A DNA stretch of 39,602 nt from Clostridia bacterium. Lineage in GTDB: Bacteria > Bacillota > Clostridia > Christensenellales > CAG-138. A model generated the notes under the pieces. The model made no database searches. It saw only the letters and a program-made list of their open reading frames with translations, and was not told where the DNA came from. This document shows, in pieces, positions 14,429 through 23,494 of the stretch. Position numbers and translations under genes: made by a program. The stretch is from contig JAUNBH010000005.1 in assembly GCA_030527165.1 (NCBI GenBank), positions 20,894 to 60,495 of the forward strand, in the 5' to 3' direction. Position 1 is the stretch's first letter, and every line of letters starts with the position of its first letter.

Positions 14429-16084
14429 ATGGTACTGACAATAGACGACAAGCGCGTGGAGACCGCGGCAAACGAGCGGATAATTGACGCCATACGCACG
14501 GCGGGCATGGATACGGACTGCATGCGGGCGCGCCCGCTTGCGGCGCAGATGGGAGGGGAGGTGTTTAACCTCGGCTACATTCCCAGGCAGGACTCCGATG
14601 TGACGCTCTTGCGCTATGAAGACGCGGAGGGTATGGCGGTGTACGAGCGCACGCTGCTGTTCGTGTTCATTGCGGCGGTGCGCAAGCTGTTCCCCGATGC
14701 GAGGGTGTATGTGCGCTACTCCATGGGCGTGGGCCTGTACATCATGTTGTCCAGGGAGCCGGAAATCACCGAGGAAGATGTGAGCATGATTCACAGCGAG
14801 TGCCGGCGTATTGTGGATGCCGACGTGTGCCTGGTGAGGAAGCGTCTCAGCATAAACGACGCGCTGGCGTTCTTCAAGAAGGACGGTCAGCACGACAAGG
14901 TGGATTTGCTGAAGTGGCGCCGGTTCAGTTACTTCGACGTGTACATGATGGACGGGTACATGGACTACTTCTACGGCGAGATGGCGCCTTCCACGGGGTA
15001 TGTGCGGGTGTTCGACGTGCAGTATCTCGACGGCGCGGTGCTGCTGCTCATGCCGGACACGGAGAATCCCTCGCTGCCCTCTCGCTACGAGCCGCGGCCA
15101 AAGCTCGCGCAGGTGTACGCGCAGAGCGATTCGTGGGGCAGACTGATGAGCTGCGCCTGCGCGGTGGACCTCAACAGGCGCGTGGAAAACGGCAGCATAC
15201 ACGAGCTGATAAGGGTCAACGAGGCGCTGCACGAGCGCGCGTATGCGCATATAGCCGATGAGATAGCCTCGCGCAAAGCGAGGGCGGTAATGCTGGCGGG
15301 GCCGTCTTCTTCCGGAAAGACCACGAGCGCTAACCGCATAGCGACGCAGCTAAGGGTGCTCGGGCTGGATCCGATAATGCTCTCGCTCGACGATTACTAC
15401 ATAGACAGGGACAAGATACCGGCCGATGAAACCGGAGCTAAGGATCTGGAGCACATAAACACGCTCGACACGGAGCGCTTCAATGCGGACCTGGTGTCGC
15501 TCTTGGCGGGCAGGGAGACGCTTGTGCCGGAGTTTGACTTCATGACAGGCCGCAGGGCGCCCGAGGGACGGCTGATGAAGCTGCATGGCGACCAGCCGCT
15601 TATAATCGAGGGCATACACGGGCTAAACCCGTCGCTCATAGCTCACGACATAGATCCGGACGACGTATACAGGATATATGTGAGCGCTTTGACCACGCTC
15701 AACTTAGACGACCACAACCGCATAAAGACCACGGACGTGCGCCTGTTGAGGCGGCTTGTGCGCGATTACAGAACGCGCAACGCGCCCATGGAGCTGACGC
15801 TCTCCATGTGGCAGTCCGTGCGCAGGGGCGAAGAGCGCTGGATATTCCCGTATCAGGAGAATGCGGACATAATATTCAACACCACGCTGCATTATGAGCT
15901 GTGCGTGCTCCGTAAGCACGTTTACCCGCTGCTTCAAATGGTGCCGCAGGAGAGCAGGTACTACTGCATGTCGCGGCGCATAGTCAAGTTCCTCAATTAC
16001 TTTACGGACGCCGACGTGGAGGCGGAAATACCGCCAACATCCGTGTTGCGCGAGTTTATAGGCGGAAACGTATTTTACGACTGA
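14429..16084 (+). CDS. Uridine kinase-like nucleoside kinase with TGS/ThrRS-like N-terminus
   Basis: A 551-residue protein. The N-terminal ~65 residues are TGS-like (MVLTIDDKRVETAANERIIDAIR). A threonyl-tRNA-synthetase-like second-additional domain follows (VYVRYSMGVGLYIML, ITEEDVSMIHSECRRIV). The C-terminal half is a uridine kinase/phosphoribulokinase-type P-loop domain with GPSSSGKTT (291-299), LSLDDYYIDRDKIP, DFMTGRR and IIEGIHGLNPSL. The family phosphorylates nucleosides, likely uridine or cytidine, with a nucleotide donor; the exact specificity here is inferred. The ATG at 14429 follows a strong GAGAGGAG site; the open frame upstream overlaps the ABC gene and is not used. It probably shares a transcript with the ABC exporter. 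Confidence 0.88.
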   Translation: MVLTIDDKRVETAANERIIDAIRTAGMDTDCMRARPLAAQMGGEVFNLGYIPRQDSDVTLLRYEDAEGMAVYERTLLFVFIAAVRKLFPDARVYVRYSMGVGLYIMLSREPEITEEDVSMIHSECRRIVDADVCLVRKRLSINDALAFFKKDGQHDKVDLLKWRRFSYFDVYMMDGYMDYFYGEMAPSTGYVRVFDVQYLDGAVLLLMPDTENPSLPSRYEPRPKLAQVYAQSDSWGRLMSCACAVDLNRRVENGSIHELIRVNEALHERAYAHIADEIASRKARAVMLAGPSSSGKTTSANRIATQLRVLGLDPIMLSLDDYYIDRDKIPADETGAKDLEHINTLDTERFNADLVSLLAGRETLVPEFDFMTGRRAPEGRLMKLHGDQPLIIEGIHGLNPSLIAHDIDPDDVYRIYVSALTTLNLDDHNRIKTTDVRLLRRLVRDYRTRNAPMELTLSMWQSVRRGEERWIFPYQENADIIFNTTLHYELCVLRKHVYPLLQMVPQESRYYCMSRRIVKFLNYFTDADVEAEIPPTSVLREFIGGNVFYD

Positions 16085-16133
16085 GGCGGACGCGGGCGCA
16101 GTCAAGCGCGGGCGTTTGCGCTCATATAGTATT

Positions 16134-16145
16134 ACTGTACACAGT
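16134..16145. promoter_or_regulatory. Short dyad upstream of the FeoA-FeoB fusion gene
   Basis: ACTGT-AC-ACAGT, a perfect five-base dyad with a two-base spacer, about 30 bases before the start and just after a weak TATAGT -10-like box (16125-16130). It could be an operator for a metal regulator. It does not resemble the palindromes at 36502-36601. Confidence 0.3.
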
Positions 16146-16174
16146 TACATGAACATGCGCGGAAGGAGACTCCA

Positions 16175-18883
16175 ATGGGGCGGAGAAATCTCACGCAGCT
16201 TGAGATTGGTCAAGCGGGATGCATATATGAACTCAACACGAGCCGCGGCGCGCTGAGGCGCAGGCTCATCGACATGGGGATGCTGCCCTACACCGAGGTA
16301 AAGGTAAAGCGCATAGCGCCCATGGGCGATCCCATTGAGATAAGCATACGGGGCTACTCCCTGTCGCTGAGGCGCGAGGACGCTGAGAAGATAGTCATAA
16401 TGGATGATGCGGAGCGCGAGACGCTCCATGCGGACATGCAGGCGCACTTGAGGCGCAGGCGCGAGCTCGGAGCGCGGCAGTTGGGCGACGTAGTCCACGC
16501 GGACAGGTCGGATGCGGATGAGCACAAGCGCGCGGCGAGCCTTACGCGGCAGTACCTGTCGTTTTCCAAGCCGTGCGCGACGGGAAAGGACAAGCAGGCG
16601 TGCGCGGCGGAGGTTTCCAACGACGACCGCCCGGTTAAGCTCGCGCTCGTTGGGAATCCCAACTGCGGAAAGACGACGCTGTTCAACGCGATGACGGGTT
16701 CGCGCGAGTATGTGGGCAACTGGCCGGGCGTGACGGTCGAGAAGAAGGAGGGCAGGGTTAAAGGCGTAAACGCCGGGCGCAAGTCGTGCGCGAGCGGCAT
16801 ATGCACCATGGGCCATGAAATGACGCTCGTAGACCTGCCGGGCATATACTCCCTCTCTCCGCACACCATGGAAGAGGTAATATCCAGGGACTTCGTGATA
16901 AGGGATAAGCCCGACGCGATAATCAACATAGTGGACGGCACGAATCTCGAGCGCAACCTCTATCTCACGGTGCAGCTCATGGAGCTCGAAGTTCCCATGA
17001 TAATAGCGCTCAACATGATGGACGAGGTGGAGCGCATGGGTCACGCCATCGACTGCGAGCGCCTGTCGGAAGCGCTGGGCATACCCGTAGTGCCCATAAG
17101 CGCACGCACCGGTCAGGGCGTGACGAAACTGGTGGAATCTGCGCAGCGGCTGATACAGGCGGCGCATCTGGAGCTGCACGAGGGCTTCAACATCGAGCCG
17201 GACGACATATACGACGAGTACACGCATGCGTACCATCATCGCATAGGGCAGATAATTGCGCCGTACGCAGAGGCGGCGGGGCTGAGGCTTCACTGGGCGG
17301 AGATAAAGGCGCTGGAGGGCGATGTGCTCGTGCTGGAGGCGCTCAAACTGCCGCCTGAGGCCGAGCGCGCGGTGCGCGAGCTGATGGAGGAGTACTCGGG
17401 CGCGGACGCCATGTACCGCGACAGCGAGCTCATGCTCGCGCACAGCCGCTACTCGTACATAGACGGCGTAGTGGCGGAGTCGCTCCACAGGCGCAGGGGA
17501 ACCGTTGGCGAGGAGGCGAGCGACAGAATAGACGCGGTGCTGACCAACAAGGTGCTCGCAATCCCCCTGTTCATACTGATAATGCTGTCGATATTCGCAC
17601 TCACGTTCTCGACCGCGGGCGCGTGGTTGAGTGATGGCGTAGGCGCGCTCATAGACGACGTGATTAACCCGGCGGTGGAGGCGGCGCTCGCCTCGATAGG
17701 CGCGGCGGACTGGTTCGTCAGCCTGGTCTGCGACGGCATAATCACGGGCGTTGGCGGTGTACTGACGTTTTTGCCGCAGATAGCGCTCCTGTTCTTCTTC
17801 CTCTCGCTGCTGGAGGACTCCGGCTACATGAGCCGCATAGCGTTCATCATGGACAGACCCATGCGGCGCTTCGGCCTGAGCGGGAAGAGCTTCATACCGC
17901 TGCTGATGGGTTTCGGCTGTACGGTTCCGGCTACAATGGGCGCGCGGACTATGGAGAACGAGCGCGACAAGCGCATGACTATACTGCTGCTTCCGTTTAT
18001 GAGCTGTTCCGCCAAGCTGCCCGTGTACGCTCTGATAGCCGGCGCGTTCTTCGGCGGCTATTCGTGGCTGGTGATAATCGGGCTGTATGTGTTCGGCATA
18101 CTGGTGGGCATAGTGTCCGGGCTGCTGTTCAAGAAGAACCTGTTTGGGCAGGACGATTCGAAGTTTCTCATAGAGCTTCCGCCGTACAGATTGCCTTCCA
18201 TGAAGAACGTGCTGCTCAACGTGTGGGAGAAGGTAAAGCATTTCATGGAGCGGGCGGGCACGATAATACTCGCCATGAGCGTAGTGCTGTGGTTCCTGAT
18301 GAGCTTTGACCTCAGCTTCGCCCTGGTGGAAAACGAGGCGAACAGCATACTCGGCAGGTTGGGCACGGTTATCGCGCCGGTATTCGCGCCGCAGGGCTTC
18401 GGTTTCTGGCAGGCGGCGGTGGCGCTGCTGTGCGGGCTGGTGGCCAAGGAGGCGGTCGTCTCCGCTATGGCGGTATTCTACGGCTTTGCCGCTAACGCTG
18501 CGGGAGGGGAAGTGCTGGCGGCTATGGGCGGCAGCTTTAGCGCGCTTTCGGCGCTGAGCTTTCTCGTGTTCGTATTGCTGTACACGCCGTGCGCGGCGGC
18601 GGTCGTCACCATGAGGCGGGAGCTTGGGAGCGGCAAGTACACGCTGTTTGCCGTGGCGTATCAGATAGGCGTGGCATACCTCGTGTCGGCGCTCGTGTAC
18701 CAATTTGGGCGGCTCGTGGGCTATGGGGACATAAACGGCCTGTTCATCATAATAACGCTGCTCATAGTGGCGCTCAGCTGCTACTGGCTCATAAGGGCGC
18801 TGCGCGGCAAGGGCGATGGGTGCTCCGACTGCGCCTCGTGCGGCAAGCGCGGCAGCTGCAGGCGCGGGGTGCGCATGAAATGA
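16175..18883 (+). CDS. feoB: FeoA-FeoB fusion ferrous iron transporter with Cys-rich C-terminal tail
   Basis: A 902-residue fusion for Fe(II) import across the cytoplasmic membrane. Residues 1-75 are FeoA, an SH3-like domain with RRRLIDMGMLPYTEVKVKRIAPMGDP. After an Arg-rich linker (about 76-150) comes the FeoB G domain: G1 GNPNCGKTT (160-168), G3 DLPGIYSLSPHTMEEV, G4 NMMD, G5 SARTG. An unusual insert between G1 and G3 carries Cys205, Cys210 and His214 (SCASGICTMGH). The transmembrane part includes LLEDSGYMSRIAF and the pore motifs GFGCTVPATMGART and FMSCSAKLPVY. The last 20 residues hold Cys883, 886, 889 and 895, resembling a fused FeoB-associated Cys-rich module. A GGAAGGAG site precedes the ATG. 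It is monocistronic and ended by a strong terminator. Confidence 0.93.
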   Translation: MGRRNLTQLEIGQAGCIYELNTSRGALRRRLIDMGMLPYTEVKVKRIAPMGDPIEISIRGYSLSLRREDAEKIVIMDDAERETLHADMQAHLRRRRELGARQLGDVVHADRSDADEHKRAASLTRQYLSFSKPCATGKDKQACAAEVSNDDRPVKLALVGNPNCGKTTLFNAMTGSREYVGNWPGVTVEKKEGRVKGVNAGRKSCASGICTMGHEMTLVDLPGIYSLSPHTMEEVISRDFVIRDKPDAIINIVDGTNLERNLYLTVQLMELEVPMIIALNMMDEVERMGHAIDCERLSEALGIPVVPISARTGQGVTKLVESAQRLIQAAHLELHEGFNIEPDDIYDEYTHAYHHRIGQIIAPYAEAAGLRLHWAEIKALEGDVLVLEALKLPPEAERAVRELMEEYSGADAMYRDSELMLAHSRYSYIDGVVAESLHRRRGTVGEEASDRIDAVLTNKVLAIPLFILIMLSIFALTFSTAGAWLSDGVGALIDDVINPAVEAALASIGAADWFVSLVCDGIITGVGGVLTFLPQIALLFFFLSLLEDSGYMSRIAFIMDRPMRRFGLSGKSFIPLLMGFGCTVPATMGARTMENERDKRMTILLLPFMSCSAKLPVYALIAGAFFGGYSWLVIIGLYVFGILVGIVSGLLFKKNLFGQDDSKFLIELPPYRLPSMKNVLLNVWEKVKHFMERAGTIILAMSVVLWFLMSFDLSFALVENEANSILGRLGTVIAPVFAPQGFGFWQAAVALLCGLVAKEAVVSAMAVFYGFAANAAGGEVLAAMGGSFSALSALSFLVFVLLYTPCAAAVVTMRRELGSGKYTLFAVAYQIGVAYLVSALVYQFGRLVGYGDINGLFIIITLLIVALSCYWLIRALRGKGDGCSDCASCGKRGSCRRGVRMK

Positions 18884-18887
18884 GTTG

Positions 18888-18939
18888 CGCAAAACAGCAA
18901 ACGCCCGTGTTCCGGGAGGAGCAGGGCGTTTATTTTGCG
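18888..18939. terminator. Bidirectional terminator between feoAB fusion and GHMP kinase
   Basis: AAACGCCC (18899-18906) pairs with GGGCGTTT (18924-18931), with TATTTT following. An outer CGCAAAA/TTTTGCG pair extends the stem. T-rich tails exist on both strands between the convergent genes. Confidence 0.75.
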
Positions 18940-18958
18940 TGATTGTTGTGCGCAGCGG

Positions 18959-20233
18959 TCAGATAAAGAGTGCGGATGCGCCGTGCCTGACATTCAGCGT
19001 GCGCAGCGACGAGTCGCCGAACACATCCCGCATGTTCCGGGCGAAGGCGGGGAGCAGGTCGTTGGGCACAACTGCCAGTATTGGACATGCGAAGCCCGCG
19101 CCGTGTACGCGGCACGCGCCGCGCCCCTCTAACGCCTGTTCGGCGAGCGCGAGCGCGAGCACGACCGTGCGCTCCATGGGGTTCAGCGGGTAGCAGTTCT
19201 GAAGTGTTGCAAAAGACGCCGCGCCGGACTGCCGTATTTGATAGAGCAGCCCGTCCACGTCGCGCGCCTTAATGGCGGCCACCGCATTGTCCACGCGCCT
19301 GTTCTCGTTGAAGAAGTGCATGGCGCGGACTATTGCGCGGTCGTAGACGGTCTTTCTCACTTCGCAGAGCGCGCCGTAAAACTCCGACTCGTCCAACTCT
19401 ATGAGCGAAGTGGCGCCAAAGAAATCGGCTATGGATTTTAAGTCGTCGAGTATGGCGGCGCAGTCGTTTGTCGTGTTGACGCTGGCGGACGTGGGGTTCA
19501 CGACTGCGAGCGTGTGTTCCTCGAACGCAAAGCTCAGGTCAAGCGGTTCGACGAGGGGTTCGCCGGGCACTGCGAAGTCCAGCGCGAGCGCGCCGCCGGT
19601 GGACACAGTGATCTGGTCGAGCATGCTGCCGGAGGTCATGAAGTAGTTGATCTCGACCCACTGCGCTATGTCGGCGAGCACTTCCGGCGGTATTGCGGAA
19701 TCGTTGTAGAGTGTGTTCATGGCACACGCGACCAGCATCTCTATCGCCGAGGACGACGCCAGGCCGAAGCCCGAGGGGATGTTCGAGTCTGTGAATATGA
19801 GCATTCCGCCCACCTGGTAGCCAAGCTCGATGAAGCGATAGCAGATGCCGCGCAGTATTGCGCGCGGGGTATGTCCCTCGTATCTGCGGCGAGACAGGCT
19901 GTCTGTGGAAATGGAGACTCCGGGGAACCCGTGAGAAAGCAGCGTCACGGACGGCGTGCTTATGCGCGCTGCAACGCCTATGCAGTCGGGATTGATGGCG
20001 CAGCCAACCGCCCGCCCGCCATGTGCTTCCGTGTAGCTCCCGATGAGTTCGATGCGCCCGGGAGAAGATATAATGGCGACCTCGTCAGTGCCGGGCGACT
20101 TGTCGAGCAGCGCGTCAATTGCGGAAATATACCGAATCCGCTGCGTGGGCGTATCGTCGCCGTAGAGTTCATAGAACACACGGTCGAACTCGCCGCTGCT
20201 GATAGCGTAGGAGAGACCCCTGGTGTTTAACAT
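18959..20233 (-). CDS. Galactokinase-like GHMP-family sugar kinase
   Basis: A 424-residue GHMP kinase of galactokinase length and order. Motif 1 is SSPGRIELIGSYTEAHGG (about 57-73). Motif 2 is PSGFGLASSSAIEM (153-166), the phosphate-binding loop. The catalytic Asp lies in SGSMLDQ (Asp206), and GAGFACPILAVV is motif 3 near the C-terminus. Typical galactokinases read GEHTDYNGG in motif 1, where Glu, His and Asp hold galactose. Here these positions read Ser, Tyr and Glu, so another sugar may be the substrate. No galactose pathway genes lie nearby. The ATG at 20233 has a TTGAGGTAA site upstream. It is monocistronic and convergent with feoAB. Confidence 0.82.
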   Translation of the reverse strand: MLNTRGLSYAISSGEFDRVFYELYGDDTPTQRIRYISAIDALLDKSPGTDEVAIISSPGRIELIGSYTEAHGGRAVGCAINPDCIGVAARISTPSVTLLSHGFPGVSISTDSLSRRRYEGHTPRAILRGICYRFIELGYQVGGMLIFTDSNIPSGFGLASSSAIEMLVACAMNTLYNDSAIPPEVLADIAQWVEINYFMTSGSMLDQITVSTGGALALDFAVPGEPLVEPLDLSFAFEEHTLAVVNPTSASVNTTNDCAAILDDLKSIADFFGATSLIELDESEFYGALCEVRKTVYDRAIVRAMHFFNENRRVDNAVAAIKARDVDGLLYQIRQSGAASFATLQNCYPLNPMERTVVLALALAEQALEGRGACRVHGAGFACPILAVVPNDLLPAFARNMRDVFGDSSLRTLNVRHGASALFI

Positions 20234-20453
20234 ACATTACCTCAATTTACGGTTCGCCGAATACATAAACACATCAACAGCGGCATGCACGCGAGCGCAG
20301 GCGCCGCCAAGGGCGGGGGCTATTGACATTTCGGGCAACCTCTATTCTATGTACAAGATTATAATGCATATTTCGTTAATATACAACACTATGTGAAAAG
20401 AAATATTGAGGTAATTAGCGGAAAATGTCGGCGTTCTCGCCCGCATGTGCGGC

Positions 20454-20482
20454 GCGACGCCCGTTTGAAGGTGTGGTATAAT
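20454..20482 (+). promoter_or_regulatory. Extended -10 promoter directly in front of the helicase gene
   Basis: TGG-TATAAT (20474-20482) with a poor -35 (GCGACG). The same GTGGTATAAT occurs at the rpsF promoter. Its expected start point is at about 20489, one base before the ATG at 20490. Confidence 0.6.
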
Positions 20483-20489
20483 CCGGCGT

Positions 20490-22835
20490 ATGGAAAAAGT
20501 GAGGCTCAATTTGCCCATAAGGGAGTTTGCGGAATCGCTGTTTCGCGGCGAGGACCTGGATCCGCGCAGTTTCACCGCAGGACGCGCGCAGCTTGGCGCG
20601 CGCTATCATAAGCTCATGCAGCAGGGGCGGGAAGCGGGCTATTGCAGCGAAGTGACGGTGAGCTTTACACACGAGAGCGCGAGCGCTCTCATTGTGCTCT
20701 CCGGGCGAATAGATGGGCTGTTGGATACTGACGATGGCTGCATTATTGAGGAAGTAAAGACGACGTACAGGGATGCGGGCGATATAGCGGCGCCGCGCGA
20801 CGCGCACATAGCGCAGGCGAAGTGCTATGCCGCCGCGTACGCCTCGCAGGAGGGCCTGGACGATATAACAGTGCGCGTGACATATGTGTCAATACCGAGC
20901 GAGGAGGTCAAGACCTTCACGTTTGACTATGCGTCGGATGAACTGATTGCATGGCTCACGGCCGCGCTCGACGCATACGCCGCCAAGCTGGAGGCACAGC
21001 GGCGCAGGTCTGACGACGCGCGCGCGAGCGTGCGGGATATGCAATTTCCCTACCGGGGCAAACGGCAGGGGCAGCGCCTCTTGATGAAAGCGGCATATGA
21101 CGCCGCGCTCGACGGCAAACTGCTGTTGGCGAACGCCCCGACCGGCATAGGCAAGACCATGGCTGCGCTGTTTCCCACGCTAAAGGCGTGGGGTGAAGGC
21201 GCGAGCGAGAAGGTGTTCTATTTCACTGCGCGAAACACGGTCCGGCAGGCGGCGGTAGCGGCGGTGGAGTATTGTATTCGCGCGGGAGCGCGGCTGAGGG
21301 CGGTCGTGCTCACCGCAAAGGAAAAGCTCTGCCCGTACTCGTGCAGCGTGCCGTGCACACCCGAGGACTGCGCCTATGCGCGCGGTTTCTACACGCGGCA
21401 GGCAAAGGCGGTCGCGCAGCTGCCCAGGGCGGGAGTGATTGGAGAGGAGCGCATAAGCGCGCTGTCGGAGCGCTATACCATATGCCCGCATGAATTCATG
21501 TTTACCGTCGCCGAGCTGGCGGATTGCGTCATAGGGGATTACAACTACGCATTTGACCCGCGCGCGGCAATAAAGCGCTTTTTCGACGAAGGCGGGGAGT
21601 ACTCGCTGCTGATCGACGAGGCGCACAATCTCGTGGACAGGGCGCGGGGCATGTTCTCAGAGGTGCTGGAGGAGCAGTCGCTCGTAAACCTGATGAAAGC
21701 GCTCGGCCCTAAGCAGGACAAGCCGTACAAGCGCACGGCGAGCGCGGTAAGGCAGGTGATGAGCCATTGCCGCAGGCTGCGCAAGCGCTTGGAGGCGGAA
21801 GACGCCGACGTCATGGAACTCAAGGAGCTGGACGGCGACATGGTGAAGAAGCTCAACGCGCTGTGCGGGCGGCTGGAGAGCCTGTTGGAGCTGGGTATGT
21901 CCGCAGAGCTGGGCGACAGCTTTAAGGACGCATACTTCCCGCTCCGGTACTTTACGGCGCTGTACGAGGAGTTGGACGACACCTACGCGATAATATCGGA
22001 GCTGAAGGGGCGGCGGCTGAAGCTCAGCCTTAATTGCCTGGACCCGAGCAAGCGGCTGGCGCAAGCGCATTCCAAAGTGAAGAGCGCCGTGTTCTTCTCA
22101 GCAACACTGCTCCCGTTTGAATATTATTCGCGGCTGCTGGGCGCGGACGACGCGAGAACGCTCGACATAGCGAACGCCTTCCCGGCGGAGAATTTCGGGC
22201 TGTTCGTCTCCCCCGTGGACACGACATACAAGGGCAGGCAGGGCAGTCTTAGCGCCCTGTGCGCTTCGCTGTGCGAGCTAATTGCGCAGCGGAAGGGGAA
22301 CTATCTCGCGTACTTTCCCTCGTACGCGTACATGCGCGCCGCGCACGAGCTGCTTAAAGAGCGCGACTTTGACATAGTGATGCAGGAGCAGGATATGGAG
22401 GAGTCGGCGCGGGGCGAGTTTCTCAAGCGCTTCAGCGAGGACAACGAGCGCGCTACGCTCGGGCTTGCGGTAATGGGCGGCATATTCGGCGAGGGCATAG
22501 ATTTGACGGGCGAAAAGCTGATAGGCGTCGCGGTGGTGGGCGTAGGCCTCCCGCAGCTGTGCCTTCAACGCGATCTGATACGCAAGTATCACGATGAGAG
22601 GGGGGAGGACGGCTTCGCCTTTGCGTACAGGATACCGGGTTTCAACCGGGTGCTCCAGGCGGCGGGCAGGCTCATACGCACGCCATTGGACAGGGGCGTC
22701 GCCGTGCTGTACGATTCGCGCTTTCTCAGCCCGGACTACCTCAGGCTGTTTCCCTCGCATTGGAGTCACGCGGCGAAGGTCAGCTCGGACAGGGTGCACG
22801 AAGCGCTGCGCGAGTTCTGGGATTCAAGCGGCTGA
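20490..22835 (+). CDS. Nuclease-helicase: PD-(D/E)XK domain fused to a DinG/XPD-like Fe-S helicase
   Basis: A 781-residue superfamily 2 helicase. The N-terminal ~190 residues look like a PD-(D/E)XK nuclease: a GRIDGLLDTDD strand followed by CIIEEVKTT supplies D and ExK. The helicase core has Walker A APTGIGKT (216-223), DEAH (376-379), the FFSATLLP motif and the C-terminal QAAGRLIRTPLDRG motif VI. Cys281, 285, 289 and 294 in LCPYSCSVPCTPEDC, placed between motifs I and II, match the four-cysteine iron-sulfur cluster of XPD/DinG/Rad3 helicases. A role in DNA repair or processing of branched DNA is likely. No ribosome binding site precedes the ATG and the promoter lies so close that the mRNA may be leaderless. 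Confidence 0.85.
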   Translation: MEKVRLNLPIREFAESLFRGEDLDPRSFTAGRAQLGARYHKLMQQGREAGYCSEVTVSFTHESASALIVLSGRIDGLLDTDDGCIIEEVKTTYRDAGDIAAPRDAHIAQAKCYAAAYASQEGLDDITVRVTYVSIPSEEVKTFTFDYASDELIAWLTAALDAYAAKLEAQRRRSDDARASVRDMQFPYRGKRQGQRLLMKAAYDAALDGKLLLANAPTGIGKTMAALFPTLKAWGEGASEKVFYFTARNTVRQAAVAAVEYCIRAGARLRAVVLTAKEKLCPYSCSVPCTPEDCAYARGFYTRQAKAVAQLPRAGVIGEERISALSERYTICPHEFMFTVAELADCVIGDYNYAFDPRAAIKRFFDEGGEYSLLIDEAHNLVDRARGMFSEVLEEQSLVNLMKALGPKQDKPYKRTASAVRQVMSHCRRLRKRLEAEDADVMELKELDGDMVKKLNALCGRLESLLELGMSAELGDSFKDAYFPLRYFTALYEELDDTYAIISELKGRRLKLSLNCLDPSKRLAQAHSKVKSAVFFSATLLPFEYYSRLLGADDARTLDIANAFPAENFGLFVSPVDTTYKGRQGSLSALCASLCELIAQRKGNYLAYFPSYAYMRAAHELLKERDFDIVMQEQDMEESARGEFLKRFSEDNERATLGLAVMGGIFGEGIDLTGEKLIGVAVVGVGLPQLCLQRDLIRKYHDERGEDGFAFAYRIPGFNRVLQAAGRLIRTPLDRGVAVLYDSRFLSPDYLRLFPSHWSHAAKVSSDRVHEALREFWDSSG

Positions 22836-22840
22836 CGGCG

Positions 22841-23464
22841 CTAATCGATTATTGTGAGCAGCTCTGGGAACGAGTCTACCGCGTAATCATAGCTTGCGGG
22901 CGTGCCAAAGCCGTAGCGCGCCCAGACAAACGGTATTGAAACGTGCCGCGCCGAACGCGAGTCGCCGTCCGTGTCGCCGACGTACAGCGGTGCGCGGAGG
23001 TGCATCCGCTCGATGAGCATGCGGTTGGTTTCGCCCTTTTCAACGCGGGTTCTGCCCCAGCAGTCGAAGCCTTCAAAATACCGTCCGAGCCCGTGGGCGT
23101 GCAAGAACGCCTCGATGTAGCCCTCAGGGCAGTTGCTGACTATGAACAGCCTGTGCGTGCGCGAGAGCGCGTCGAGCGTCGTTTCAACGCCGTCGAACAG
23201 CCTCCCGCCGTGTTCGCGCAGGTATTCGTTTTCGTAATCGCAGCACCGGTCCATGAGCGCATAGCGCTCCGGTACGGGCACGGTTGAAAACAGCGCGTCG
23301 GCTATGCCGTACATGGTCAACCCCATGGCGGACACGACGTCCCGGGGCTTCAGCCTGAGTTCCCTGCCCTCGCGGGACAGTATTACATTCCAGGCGGCGG
23401 TGACGTTCTCGCTGGCATTCCACAATGTGCCGTCGAGGTCAAATATCACGGAATCAAATCGCAT
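22841..23464 (-). CDS. HAD-family phosphatase, phosphoglycolate-phosphatase-like
   Basis: A 207-residue haloacid dehalogenase hydrolase with a helical cap, similar to phosphoglycolate phosphatases and beta-phosphoglucomutases. Motif I is FDLDGTLW (Asp9 nucleophile, Asp11). Motif II is FIVSNCPEG, motif III the Lys in RVEKGE and motif IV YVGDTDGDSRSA. The substrate is unknown. An AAAGGAG site precedes the ATG at 23464. It lies 30 bases downstream of a second HAD gene on the same strand and converges on the helicase with five bases between the stops. Confidence 0.88.
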   Translation of the reverse strand: MRFDSVIFDLDGTLWNASENVTAAWNVILSREGRELRLKPRDVVSAMGLTMYGIADALFSTVPVPERYALMDRCCDYENEYLREHGGRLFDGVETTLDALSRTHRLFIVSNCPEGYIEAFLHAHGLGRYFEGFDCWGRTRVEKGETNRMLIERMHLRAPLYVGDTDGDSRSARHVSIPFVWARYGFGTPASYDYAVDSFPELLTIID

Positions 23465-23494
23465 GAAGGGGTTTGCTCCTTTCGTATGTACGAG

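Noticed and set aside
16145..18892. 915-codon open frame on the minus strand opposite the FeoA-FeoB fusion
   Set aside because: It is a mirror of a clear coding gene in GC-rich DNA, its translation is His/Arg/Gln-rich and low in complexity, and it shows no motifs.
20323..20351. TTGACA near 20323 as the main helicase promoter
   Set aside because: No acceptable -10 box at 16-18 bases (TTCTAT or TCTATG only); the extended -10 at 20474 is better.
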